From the NCBI GenBank assembly GCA_947453415.1, contig CANGGG010000032.1:1-34863 (forward strand): a DNA stretch of 34,863 nt, written 5' to 3'. Numbering within the stretch: the first letter of the stretch is position 1; each line of letters starts with the position of its first letter. Both the position numbers and the translations under genes were made by a program. The notes under the pieces are model-generated. The model had not been told where the DNA came from and did no database searches. It worked only from the letters and a program-made list of their open reading frames with translations. The DNA comes from Bacteroidota bacterium (GTDB lineage: Bacteria > Bacteroidota > Bacteroidia > UKL13-3). Of the stretch, positions 23,437 through 31,573 are shown piece after piece.

Positions 23437-23865
23437 TTGCACCTTAACCTACCAACATATCAAATAAAAATTACTAAACAGCTAAATAAACCATTTATTT
23501 ATGATGAAATTAGGAAAAAATATGTAAGCTTAACACCAGAAGAATGGGTGCGGCAGCATATTTTAAATTATTTAATAAATCATAAAAAATTGAGTAAGTC
23601 GCTCATTGCTGTGGAAAGGAAACTTACTTATTTAAATTCTTTTAAAAGATTTGATATTTTAGTTTTTAACAACCAAGCAAAAGCTGATATTCTAATTGAA
23701 TGCAAAGCACCTAATATAAATTTAACAAGCGAAACTGCTTTGCAATTGTCATTATATAACCAACAGTACAAAGCAAATATAATAATTATAAGCAATGGAT
23801 TGAAACATTTTTCTTGGAAATTAGATGAAAATATGGAATATCAATCATTTTCTTTTTTTGAATAA
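23437..23865 (+). CDS. stand-alone HsdR N-terminal (HSDR_N_2) domain protein
   Basis: A 142-aa protein resembling only the N-terminal nuclease domain of type I restriction subunit HsdR: 'FIYDEIRKKYVSLTPEEWVRQHILNYLI' at the start, 'RFDILVFNNQAKADILIECKAP' with the PD-(D/E)xK pattern D..(E)xK at about 75-91, then 'ALQLSLYNQQYKANIIIISNG'. There is no helicase domain and no hsdM or hsdS gene nearby, so it is not a restriction system as encoded here. The start is uncertain: TTG at 23437 gives the usual family N-terminus, and there is no in-frame ATG nearby. The function of these short, widely conserved Bacteroidota proteins is unknown. Confidence 0.8.
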   Translation: MHLNLPTYQIKITKQLNKPFIYDEIRKKYVSLTPEEWVRQHILNYLINHKKLSKSLIAVERKLTYLNSFKRFDILVFNNQAKADILIECKAPNINLTSETALQLSLYNQQYKANIIIISNGLKHFSWKLDENMEYQSFSFFE

Positions 23866-23890
23866 ATAGTAACATTGGTCTAAAATAATT

Positions 23891-23898
23891 TAGATTTG
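23891..23898 (+). promoter_or_regulatory. -7 promoter element of the glycosyltransferase
   Basis: TAGATTTG fits TAnnTTTG exactly, 22 bp before the TTG start at 23921. A TTGG 13 bp upstream is too near to be a normal -33 box. Confidence 0.45.
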
Positions 23899-23920
23899 CT
23901 CTTCAAAATAATAGTAAATA

Positions 23921-25054
23921 TTGAAAGTTAAAGTCTGTCATTTTTCATCTGTTCACTCCATTACCGATACACGTGTTTTTTATCGTGAATGTGTTAGTAT
24001 GGCTTTGCATTTTCAAGTAGTTTTAATAGCAATTGGAGATTTTACAGGCACAAAAAATGGCGTAGAAATTATAGGTATTGCTAAAGCTAAGAGTCATTTA
24101 CAACGTGCATTTATAACTATTTTTAAAGTGTTTGCTATAGCCATCAAACAAGAAGCCGACATTTACCACATTCATGATGCGGAAATGCTTCCATTTGGTT
24201 TAATTCTATCTTTATTAGGTAAAAAAGTTATTTATGATATTCATGAAAACACCAAGCAAGATATTTTATTAAAACCATGGATTCCTGCTAAACGCAAAGC
24301 TTTTATTGCCGGTTTATATAATCAATTATTAAAGTTTTCGAGTAATTTTATACATTATATTCCTGTAGTAGCAAATGAAAGTTTTTTACCTATTTTCCAC
24401 GTAAAAGAAAATCAATTTACAGTAATTCAAAACTTTGCTGATACGCAGCAAATGAATAATTACAAAGTTACTGAAAGAAGTATTTTACCAGGCAATCATA
24501 TTTTTTATATTGGAATGATAAAAGATATGTATTACGACATTAATCAATTAATTGATGCGTTGGTAATTTTAAAAAATCAAGGAAAAACTTATTATTTACA
24601 TTGTGTTGGCTATTTTGGTTCAAGAACTGATAAAGGTTTTGAAAGCAATCCAAATTATGAATTGGTGAAAAATCAAATACATTTTTATGGATTTTTGGAC
24701 ATTGATACCGCTTATAAAATTAGCATGCAGTGTAAAATAGGAATTTGCTTAAAAAATCAACCGGAAACCATGTTGGTAAGCCACGAGCGTAAGTTTTTTG
24801 AATATATTTCTATAGCTTTGCCATCAGTTTTTTGTGACAGTAAAATTTATACCGATGTATTAGAAAAATATCCAGTTGGAATAGCTGTAAATTTAAAAAA
24901 CTCCAATGAAATAGCTACCGCAATTGATCAATTATTTAACAATATTGAATTTTACAATAATTGTATAATTGCTTGTGAAAAAGCAACTAATGAAACTTAT
25001 AATTGGCAAGGCCAATCAATGAAGTTACAAAATTTATATAATAATATTGTATAA
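23921..25054 (+). CDS. GT4-type glycosyltransferase
   Basis: A 377-aa cytoplasmic glycosyltransferase of the GT-B fold. The N-terminal half has 'CHFSSVHSITDTRVFYRECVSMA' and 'ADIYHIHDAEMLPFGLILSLLGKKVIYDIHE'. The C-terminal half has 'NHIFYIGMIKDMYYDINQLIDAL', a degenerate nucleotide-sugar site 'VSHERKFFEYISIALPSVF', and a final helix 'NWQGQSMKLQNLYNN'. Proteins of this kind extend surface polysaccharide or glycan chains. Donor and acceptor cannot be read. It starts with TTG, and no other polysaccharide gene adjoins it, so it appears to be a single gene. Confidence 0.8.
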   Translation: MKVKVCHFSSVHSITDTRVFYRECVSMALHFQVVLIAIGDFTGTKNGVEIIGIAKAKSHLQRAFITIFKVFAIAIKQEADIYHIHDAEMLPFGLILSLLGKKVIYDIHENTKQDILLKPWIPAKRKAFIAGLYNQLLKFSSNFIHYIPVVANESFLPIFHVKENQFTVIQNFADTQQMNNYKVTERSILPGNHIFYIGMIKDMYYDINQLIDALVILKNQGKTYYLHCVGYFGSRTDKGFESNPNYELVKNQIHFYGFLDIDTAYKISMQCKIGICLKNQPETMLVSHERKFFEYISIALPSVFCDSKIYTDVLEKYPVGIAVNLKNSNEIATAIDQLFNNIEFYNNCIIACEKATNETYNWQGQSMKLQNLYNNIV

Positions 25055-25124
25055 AAATATTTAATAATTAAAAAACATAGCGAATATAAATTAACATTTA
25101 TTTTTGCTTTTTTATTTAAAGAAA

Positions 25125-26261
25125 ATGGAAAGAATATATTTTGATAATGCAGCTACAACGCCTTTAGATAAAGAAGTTGCCGATGCAATGTACCAAGTTA
25201 TGATACACGAGTTTGGAAATCCGAGTAGTACGCATACCGAGGGTAGAAATGTAAGAACAATTATAGAAGAATGCCGCAGGTCAATTGCTAAATTAATAAA
25301 CTGCTCACCAGGTGAAGTTTTTTTTACATCGGGTGGAACTGAAGCCGATAATATGGCAATAAGAAAAACGGTTGAAACTTATGACATAAAAAATATCATT
25401 ACTTCTGAAATTGAACACCATGCGGTTTTGCATACCATTGAAGAGTTAACAAAAAATGGGGATGTAAAGCTACATTTTGTAAAATTAACATCAAACGGCC
25501 ATGTAAATTATGATGATTTGGAATTGATTTTGCAAAATAACCCCAATGCATTGGTTAGTTTAATGCATGCAAATAATGAAATTGGAAATTTATTAGATGC
25601 TGAATTAGTTGGGAATTTATGTGAAAAATACCAAGCATTTTTTCACAGTGATACAGTTCAAACCATTGGACATTATCCAATTGATGTACAAAAATTAAAA
25701 GTGCATTTTATAGCTTGTGCAGCTCATAAATTTCATGGCCCAAAAGGAGTTGGTTTTATCTATATTAGTAGCAATGCCAAAATTCATCCATTTGTAACTG
25801 GTGGTGCACAGGAAAGAAATATGCGTGGTGGAACTGAAAATTTGTATGGAATAGTTGGTTTAACTAAAGCCATTGAAAATGCATATGCAAATTTAGAAAA
25901 GGAAATGACGCATATTAGTTCATTAAAAAATTACATGATTGAGCAACTAAAATCAAACATTAATGGAATTATATTCAATGGAGATGCGGAGGGAAATTCA
26001 CTTTATACCGTTTTAAATGCTTCTTTTCCTCCAAGTTCAATTGGTGAAATGTTATTGTTTAAATTAGATATTGCAGGTGTTTCGGTTAGTGGTGGTAGTG
26101 CTTGTAGCAGCGGTTCTGAAGTTGGAAGCCATGTTTTAAGTGCTTTAAAAACTGACAGAAATAGGGCAGCTGTTCGGTTTTCATTTGCAAAACAAAATAC
26201 TAAGTCTGAGGTTGACAAGGTTTTAGCAATTTTAGTAGAAATGTTAAACAAGTCAAAATAG
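25125..26261 (+). CDS. cysteine desulfurase (IscS/NifS family)
   Basis: A 378-aa pyridoxal-phosphate enzyme that takes sulfur from cysteine for Fe-S clusters and other thio-cofactors. It begins 'MERIYFDNAATTPLDKEVADAMY'. 'FTSGGTEADNMAI' binds the cofactor phosphate, 'SEIEHHAVLH' stacks on the ring, 'HSDTVQTIGH' carries the conserved Asp and Gln, and the lysine is in 'CAAHKFHGPKGVGF'. The catalytic cysteine is in 'SGGSACSSGSEVGSHVL'. It lies 97 bp upstream of nuoA, a fitting neighbour for the Fe-S-rich complex I, but this spacing leaves room for a separate promoter. The ATG at 25125 is chosen over a frame open from 25104. Confidence 0.92.
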   Translation: MERIYFDNAATTPLDKEVADAMYQVMIHEFGNPSSTHTEGRNVRTIIEECRRSIAKLINCSPGEVFFTSGGTEADNMAIRKTVETYDIKNIITSEIEHHAVLHTIEELTKNGDVKLHFVKLTSNGHVNYDDLELILQNNPNALVSLMHANNEIGNLLDAELVGNLCEKYQAFFHSDTVQTIGHYPIDVQKLKVHFIACAAHKFHGPKGVGFIYISSNAKIHPFVTGGAQERNMRGGTENLYGIVGLTKAIENAYANLEKEMTHISSLKNYMIEQLKSNINGIIFNGDAEGNSLYTVLNASFPPSSIGEMLLFKLDIAGVSVSGGSACSSGSEVGSHVLSALKTDRNRAAVRFSFAKQNTKSEVDKVLAILVEMLNKSK

Positions 26262-26332
26262 CTTCAAATATTTTCGGGTAAATCATGTTAATAATTAAAA
26301 ACTATCAGTTTTTAAAAAACAATAAAACAAAT

Positions 26333-26340
26333 TAGATTCG
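26333..26340 (+). promoter_or_regulatory. possible -7 element of the nuo operon
   Basis: TAGATTCG matches TAnnTTTG at all but one fixed base, 18 bp before the nuoA start. The -33 region has no clear TTTG. Confidence 0.3.
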
Positions 26341-26358
26341 CAAATTAAAATAAGGAAA

Positions 26359-26721
26359 ATGGGAATATCAATAGATTATATAGCAATATTTATACAGTTT
26401 TTAGTAGGATTTGGGTTTGTAGCGCTGGTAATGGCGGTAACGCATTATGTTGGTCCTAAGCGAAAAACAGCCGATAAGTTAGAAATTTTTGAGTGTGGAA
26501 TTGACAGCCAAGGAAATGCTCGTTTACCCTTTTCAATCAAGTATTTTTTAACTGCTATTCTATTCGTTATGTTCGATGTGGAAGTAATATTTATGTATCC
26601 TTGGGCAGTTAACTTTAAAGAATTAGGAAGTACAGGATTTATAGAAATGTTAATTTTTATAGGAACTTTACTAATTGGTTTTGCATATATCATTAAAAGA
26701 GGCGCTTTAAAATGGGAATAA
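26359..26721 (+). CDS. nuoA: NADH-quinone oxidoreductase subunit A
   Basis: A 120-aa membrane subunit of respiratory complex I with three helices. The conserved loop 'KRKTADKLEIFECGIDSQGNARLPFSIKYFLTAILFVMFDVEVIF' region includes the ECG cysteine next to the quinone channel. It opens the nuo cluster; nuoB follows after 55 bp. Confidence 0.95.
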   Translation: MGISIDYIAIFIQFLVGFGFVALVMAVTHYVGPKRKTADKLEIFECGIDSQGNARLPFSIKYFLTAILFVMFDVEVIFMYPWAVNFKELGSTGFIEMLIFIGTLLIGFAYIIKRGALKWE

Positions 26722-26776
26722 ACATCCTTTCCAATTTATTTAATTAATTAACCGCCCAAATCAAAAAAACAGAATA

Positions 26777-27319
26777 ATGTCAAATATAAAAATTGTACAA
26801 GCACCACCAAATATAGAAGGACCAGGATTTCAAGCAACTTCATTAGACAAAATTATAGGACTAGCCAGAGCAAATTCACTTTGGCCTCTTCCTTTTGCCA
26901 CTTCATGTTGTGGAATTGAGTTCATGGCTACTATGGGGTCAAATTACGATTTAGCTCGTTTTGGTTCTGAACGCATTAGTTTTTCGCCACGCCAAGCCGA
27001 TGTTTTATTGGTGGCGGGAACTATTTCAAAAAAAATGGGTCCTGTTTTAAAACAAGTTTATTTGCAAATGGCAGAACCACGTTGGGTAATTGCCATTGGT
27101 GCTTGCGCTTCTAGCGGTGGAATTTTTGATACTTATTCAGTATTGCAAGGAATTGATAAAGTGATTCCCGTAGATGTTTACGTTCCTGGTTGTCCTCCTC
27201 GCCCTGAACAAATTATAGATGGTATTGTAAAACTACAAGAAATTGTAAAAAACGAATCGTTACGAAGAAGAGAATCTGATGAATATAAAGCACTTTTAGG
27301 AAGTTACGGAATTCAATAA
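26777..27319 (+). CDS. nuoB: NADH-quinone oxidoreductase subunit B
   Basis: A 180-aa subunit carrying the N2 [4Fe-4S] cluster, the last one before ubiquinone or menaquinone. Tandem cysteines in 'ATSCCGIEFMA', one in 'IAIGACASSGG' and one in 'VPGCPPRPEQI' supply its four ligands. The stop overlaps the nuoC start by one base (TAATG). Confidence 0.96.
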   Translation: MSNIKIVQAPPNIEGPGFQATSLDKIIGLARANSLWPLPFATSCCGIEFMATMGSNYDLARFGSERISFSPRQADVLLVAGTISKKMGPVLKQVYLQMAEPRWVIAIGACASSGGIFDTYSVLQGIDKVIPVDVYVPGCPPRPEQIIDGIVKLQEIVKNESLRRRESDEYKALLGSYGIQ

Positions 27320-27825
27320 TGGTACAAATAGATAATCAATATATTTTAACAGAATTACAAGATAAATTTGGTGAAAGAATTTATAATTCTTATGAACCTT
27401 ATGGCTTGTTAACAATAGAATTAGATAAGAACAGTATAAAAGATGTTTTACAGTTTTTATACAATCATAAAGAATTACAAATGCAATTTCTGACTGATGT
27501 TTGTGGCATTCATTATCCGCATGTTGTTGGTAAAGAATTAGGTGTAGTTTACCATGTTCATAGTTTAATTAATAATATTCGTTTGCGTATAAAATGTTTT
27601 ATGCCAATTGAAAATCCTGCTATTGACTCAGCTACATTTTTATTTAGTTCTGCTAATTGGCAAGAGCGTGAAACCTTTGATTTTTATGGTATCATTTTTA
27701 TTGGTCATCCAAATTTAAAGCGCATTTTAAATGCCGATGAAATGGATTATTTTCCTATGAGAAAAGAATATCCATTAGAAGATGGAACAAGAACTGACAA
27801 AGACGATAGTTATTTTGGACGATAA
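27319..27825 (+). CDS. nuoC: NADH-quinone oxidoreductase subunit C
   Basis: A 168-aa peripheral-arm subunit of complex I, separate from nuoD (the two are fused in some bacteria). Signature segments are 'LTDVCGIHYPH', 'ERETFDFYGIIFIGHPNLKRIL' and 'PMRKEYPLEDGTR'. It is translationally coupled to nuoB. Confidence 0.95.
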   Translation: MVQIDNQYILTELQDKFGERIYNSYEPYGLLTIELDKNSIKDVLQFLYNHKELQMQFLTDVCGIHYPHVVGKELGVVYHVHSLINNIRLRIKCFMPIENPAIDSATFLFSSANWQERETFDFYGIIFIGHPNLKRILNADEMDYFPMRKEYPLEDGTRTDKDDSYFGR

Positions 27826-27856
27826 GAACCTTTGGGTTTTAAATGATATAAGTTAA

Positions 27857-29059
27857 ATGATTGAATCATTAGAATTAAACAATAAAAGCGAGAAAACAGA
27901 TTATAATATCTTAAATCTTGGACCAACTCATCCTGCCACACACGGGGTTTTTCAAAATATTTTGAAAATGGATGGGGAAATTATTCACGAAACCACTTCT
28001 ACTATTGGTTATATTCACCGTGCATTTGAAAAAATTGCAGAGCATAAACCTTTTTATCAAATTACTACTTTAACTGATCGATTGAACTATTGTTCATCGC
28101 CCATCAATAATATGGGTTGGCACATGACAGTAGAAAAATTATTAGGTGTGGAAATTCCCAAACGCGTTGATTATATGCGTGTAATTATCATGGAATTTGC
28201 CCGAATAGCCGATCATTTGGTTTGTAATTCAATTATTGGTGCTGATACCGGAGCGTTAACAGGTTTTACTTATGTGTTCCAATGGCGCGAAAAAATTTAC
28301 GATATTTTTGAAGAAGTTTGTGGCGCTAGGTTAACTACTAACATTGGTAGAATTGGTGGAATGGAAAGAGATTTTAGTCCTGCATGTATGAAAAAAATGC
28401 ACGATTTTTTAAATGATTTCCCTAAATATTTTGATGAATTCACTTTGTTATTAGAACGTAACAGAATTTTCATGGAAAGAAATATTGGCGTTGGAGCAAT
28501 TAGTGCTGAACGTGCTTTAAATTATGGCTTTACCGGTCCTAACTTACGCGCTGCTGGTGTTGATTACGATGTAAGAGTCATGAATCCTTATAGTTCATAC
28601 CAAGATTTTGATTTCATGATTCCATTAGGTACACAAGGCGATACTTATGATCGTTTTGTAGTTCGTCAGCATGAAATAAGAGAAAGTTTAAAAATTATCA
28701 AACAAGCTTTAAATAATATTCCTGAAGGTAAGTTTTTTGCCGATGTTCCTGATTTCTTTTTACCTCCAAAAGAAGAAGTTTACAACAACATGGAAGCTTT
28801 AATTTTTCATTTTAAAATAGTTATGGGTGAGGCAACAGTTCCTGTTGGTGAAGTTTACCATTCGGTAGAAGGTGGAAATGGTGAACTTGGTTTTTACATG
28901 GTGAGCGATGGTGGTAGAACACCATACAGATTGCATTTCCGCAGACCATGTTTTATTTCATACCAAGCTTATCCCGAAATGATAAAAGGCTCGATGCTTT
29001 CTGACGCTATTTTAACCATGAGTAGCATGAACGTAATAGCTGGAGAATTAGACGCTTAG
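27857..29059 (+). CDS. nuoD: NADH-quinone oxidoreductase subunit D
   Basis: A 400-aa subunit forming the quinone-binding pocket with NuoB. It is related to NiFe-hydrogenase large subunits but lacks their metal cysteines. Conserved stretches include 'LNLGPTHPATHGVFQ', 'IGYIHRAFEKIAEHK', 'RIGGMERDFSP' and 'GGRTPYRLHFRRPCF'. The 139-bp gap to nuoE is filled with dispersed repeats. Confidence 0.96.
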   Translation: MIESLELNNKSEKTDYNILNLGPTHPATHGVFQNILKMDGEIIHETTSTIGYIHRAFEKIAEHKPFYQITTLTDRLNYCSSPINNMGWHMTVEKLLGVEIPKRVDYMRVIIMEFARIADHLVCNSIIGADTGALTGFTYVFQWREKIYDIFEEVCGARLTTNIGRIGGMERDFSPACMKKMHDFLNDFPKYFDEFTLLLERNRIFMERNIGVGAISAERALNYGFTGPNLRAAGVDYDVRVMNPYSSYQDFDFMIPLGTQGDTYDRFVVRQHEIRESLKIIKQALNNIPEGKFFADVPDFFLPPKEEVYNNMEALIFHFKIVMGEATVPVGEVYHSVEGGNGELGFYMVSDGGRTPYRLHFRRPCFISYQAYPEMIKGSMLSDAILTMSSMNVIAGELDA

Positions 29060-29060
29060 A

Positions 29061-29191
29061 AATTATGAATTATGAATTATGAATTTTGAATGAGTTAATT
29101 CAATTTTTTATATTCATTTACCATATAAAAATAACTTAATAAGAAAAGAAGTTTTGAATAATTCAACATTCAAAATTTAACATTCAAAATT
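29061..29191. repeat. AATTATGAATT / CATTCAAAATT interspersed repeats between nuoD and nuoE
   Basis: Tandem AATTATG units run from 29061, leading into AATTTTGAATG (29082-29092). Two copies of the reverse complement, CATTCAAAATT, are at 29167-29177 and 29181-29191. They could pair to give a long stem-loop in the nuo mRNA. Similar AT-rich units are common between genes in Bacteroidota. Confidence 0.6.
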
Positions 29192-29198
29192 TAAAAAG

Positions 29199-29735
29199 AT
29201 GAGTGAAATAAAATTCGATGATAATTCCCTTGCACTCGTGCAAAGTATCATTAAACGTTATCCAGAAGGAAAACAAAAGTCGGCATTATTACCATTATTA
29301 CATTTGGCACAAGCCGAATTTGATGGTTGGTTAAGTGTTCCAACCATGGATTATGTAGCTTCATTGCTAAGCATCAAACCAATTGAAGTATATGAAGTAG
29401 CTTCATTTTACAGCATGTTTAATTTAAAACCTGTAGGTAAATGTTTAATAGAAGTATGTAGAACTAGCTCATGTTGGTTACGTGGCGCAAACGAAATTGT
29501 TGACCATATTGGCAATAAATTAGGAATAAAACCTGGTGAAACTACTGCCGATGGAAAGTTTACTTTAAAAACTGTAGAATGTTTGGGTAGTTGCGGTACC
29601 GCACCCATGTTACAAATTGGCGATAAATTCCACGAAGATTTAACTTTTGATAAAGTAGATTCGTTAATTAACGAATGGAGCAATAAAACTGAACATAGTA
29701 AATACTTAGACGTAAATACTTTTAGAAAAAACTAA
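29199..29735 (+). CDS. nuoE: NADH-quinone oxidoreductase subunit E
   Basis: A 178-aa thioredoxin-fold subunit with the N1a [2Fe-2S] cluster. The ligands are in 'CRTSSC' (Cx4C) and 'CLGSC' (Cx3C) in the C-terminal half. The helical N-terminal part 'IIKRYPEGKQKSALLPLLHLAQ' is typical. nuoF follows after 5 bp. Confidence 0.95.
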   Translation: MSEIKFDDNSLALVQSIIKRYPEGKQKSALLPLLHLAQAEFDGWLSVPTMDYVASLLSIKPIEVYEVASFYSMFNLKPVGKCLIEVCRTSSCWLRGANEIVDHIGNKLGIKPGETTADGKFTLKTVECLGSCGTAPMLQIGDKFHEDLTFDKVDSLINEWSNKTEHSKYLDVNTFRKN

Positions 29736-29740
29736 AAGAA

Positions 29741-31084
29741 ATGAGTAAAAAAATATTATTAGAACATATTAACGTTCCCGGAATTGAAACATTGGAAGTT
29801 TATCGCTCAAAAGGTGGTTATTCTTCGGTTGAAAAAGCTTTAAAAACAATGACACAAGATGCCATTGTAGAAGAAGTAAAAAAATCAGGATTACGAGGTA
29901 GGGGTGGAGCTGGATTTCCAACTGGAATGAAATGGAGTTTTTTGGCCAAGCCAGAAGGTGTTGCTCGTTACCTTGTTTGTAATGCCGATGAGAGCGAACC
30001 TGGTACTTTTAAAGACAGGTATTTAATGGAAAAAATTCCTCATTTATTAATTGAAGGAATGATTACTTCTAGTTATGCATTGGGTGCCAACACTTCTTAT
30101 ATTTATGTAAGAGGTGAATATTTTTACATTATTAAAATATTGGAAAAAGCCATTGATGATGCTTACAAAGCTGGTTTGTTAGGGAAAAATATTTTAGGAA
30201 CTGATTACTCTTTAGATTTATATGTGCAAGCTGGAGCTGGTGCATATATTTGTGGTGAGGAAACTGCTTTGTTAGAAAGCTTAGAAGGCAAACGTGGAAA
30301 TCCTAGAATTAAACCTCCATTTCCAGCCATTGCAGGTTTGTTTGCTTGCCCAACTATTGTAAATAACGTAGAAACTTTAGCAGCTGTTCCTTCCATTGTA
30401 AATAATGGTGGCGAATGGTATACAGGAATTGGAATTGGTCGTTCTACTGGAACTAAATTAATTTCAGCATCAGGGCATATCAATAAACCTGGTGTGTATG
30501 AAATTGAAATGGGAATTACTGTAGAAGATTTTATTTACAGTGATGAATATTGTGGCGGAATAAAAAATGGTAAAAAACTAAAAGCAGTGGTTGCTGGAGG
30601 TTCTTCAGTTCCTATTTTACCAGCTGATTTAATACTAACAACTGCCAATGGCGAAAAACGTTTGATGAGCTATGAAAGCTTAGCAGATGGTGGTTTTGCT
30701 TCTGGTACTATGTTAGGTTCTGGTGGATTTATAGTAATGGATGAAACCACAAGTATTGTTGAAAATCTATACACTTTTGCTCGTTTTTATCACCATGAAA
30801 GTTGCGGACAATGTAGCCCTTGCCGTGAAGGAACTGCTTGGATGGAAAAAATATTGCACAAAATTAAAGATGGACATGGCACCTTAGCTGATGTTGATTT
30901 ATTATGGGAAATTCAAAGTAAAATAGAAGGAAATACCATTTGTCCGCTTGGCGATGCAGCTGCATGGCCAGTAGCAAGTGCCATTCGCCATTTCAGAAAT
31001 GAGTTTGAAGAATATGTAAAAAATCCTTCAACTATTAATAAAGTGAAACATTACCATAATATGCATAACTTAGCAACAGCATAA
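29741..31084 (+). CDS. nuoF: NADH-quinone oxidoreductase subunit F
   Basis: A 447-aa subunit that binds NADH, FMN and the N3 [4Fe-4S] cluster. The nucleotide site is in 'GLRGRGGAGFPTGMKW' and 'GAGAYICGEETALLESLEGKRG'; the cluster ligands are in 'ESCGQCSPCREGT' with the fourth Cys in 'TICPLGDAA'. It is followed by repeats and two inserted small genes before nuoG. Confidence 0.96.
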   Translation: MSKKILLEHINVPGIETLEVYRSKGGYSSVEKALKTMTQDAIVEEVKKSGLRGRGGAGFPTGMKWSFLAKPEGVARYLVCNADESEPGTFKDRYLMEKIPHLLIEGMITSSYALGANTSYIYVRGEYFYIIKILEKAIDDAYKAGLLGKNILGTDYSLDLYVQAGAGAYICGEETALLESLEGKRGNPRIKPPFPAIAGLFACPTIVNNVETLAAVPSIVNNGGEWYTGIGIGRSTGTKLISASGHINKPGVYEIEMGITVEDFIYSDEYCGGIKNGKKLKAVVAGGSSVPILPADLILTTANGEKRLMSYESLADGGFASGTMLGSGGFIVMDETTSIVENLYTFARFYHHESCGQCSPCREGTAWMEKILHKIKDGHGTLADVDLLWEIQSKIEGNTICPLGDAAAWPVASAIRHFRNEFEEYVKNPSTINKVKHYHNMHNLATA

Positions 31085-31098
31085 ATGTAAGCCACTGA

Positions 31099-31164
31099 TT
31101 CTGTCCTCGGTTGGTGTCCTCACCAATCGAATGTAGTTGGTGAGGACACCAACCACGGACAGAA
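31099..31164. repeat. near-perfect 28-bp inverted repeat of the GTGAGGACACCAACC family
   Basis: The left arm 31099-31126 and right arm 31137-31164 match at 26 of 28 positions around a 10-nt loop. The core is TTGGTGAGGACACCAACC, itself partly palindromic. A related copy with one intact arm lies at 16301-16325, so this is a dispersed family and not a simple terminator; no T run follows it. Confidence 0.8.
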
Positions 31165-31194
31165 AAACAAATAAATTTAACCCTTAAAAAAATA

Positions 31195-31524
31195 ATGAAA
31201 ACAATTAAAATAACCATTGGAATTAAACTTATAATAATTGCAGTAATTACTATAACTGGTATTTCGTTATTTAGTGCTTTTAAACAAAGCGAAGGTTCTA
31301 AAAAGTATTTGAATTTAGTGGTTAATTTTAAACAAATAGTGATCATTGATGAAAATAATAAAATAGAATCTGTTATAAATGCTGATCGCGAATATGGTGC
31401 TTACTTTCAACAAATAAATTTAGAAATGAATAACATTTCTCGAAATGGATTTAAGTTGGTGAACTCAAGTCCAGTTGGAATTTTGGGCGGAGGATCAAGT
31501 GTAGTTTACACTTTTGAAAAGTAA
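31195..31524 (+). CDS. small exported hypothetical protein, paralogue 1 (inserted between nuoF and nuoG)
   Basis: A 109-aa protein I do not recognise. An N-terminal hydrophobic segment (about 8-28, 'LIIIAVITITGISLFSAF') serves as a signal or anchor, followed by 'KQSEGSKKYLNLV' and a small beta-rich domain ending 'VVYTFEK'. It is paralogous to the gene 49 bp downstream. Residues around 'GISLFSAFKQSEGSKKYL' are the same in both, and 55 bp of DNA (31258-31312) are identical to 31616-31670. The later halves keep only a pattern ('IIDENN', 'I.S.NGF.L', 'Y.FEK'). It is not a complex I subunit by any feature visible, despite its place in the operon. Confidence 0.65.
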   Translation: MKTIKITIGIKLIIIAVITITGISLFSAFKQSEGSKKYLNLVVNFKQIVIIDENNKIESVINADREYGAYFQQINLEMNNISRNGFKLVNSSPVGILGGGSSVVYTFEK

Positions 31525-31565
31525 AAATCGCCTAAAATTACTCGAAATAATCAGTAGCTAAAAAA
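31525..31565 (+). repeat. CGCCTAAAATTACTC repeat, degenerate copy
   Basis: AATCGCCTAAAATTACTC followed by AATCAGTAGCTAAAA, directly after the first paralogue. It is a diverged copy of the two units at 31885-31984. Confidence 0.6.
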
Positions 31566-31573
31566 TAAAAATT

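Noticed and set aside
31035-31346. 103-aa minus-strand open frame across the nuoF end and first paralogue
   Set aside because: It runs through the repeat hairpin and opposite to genes with clear homology; its translation has no domain or coding character.
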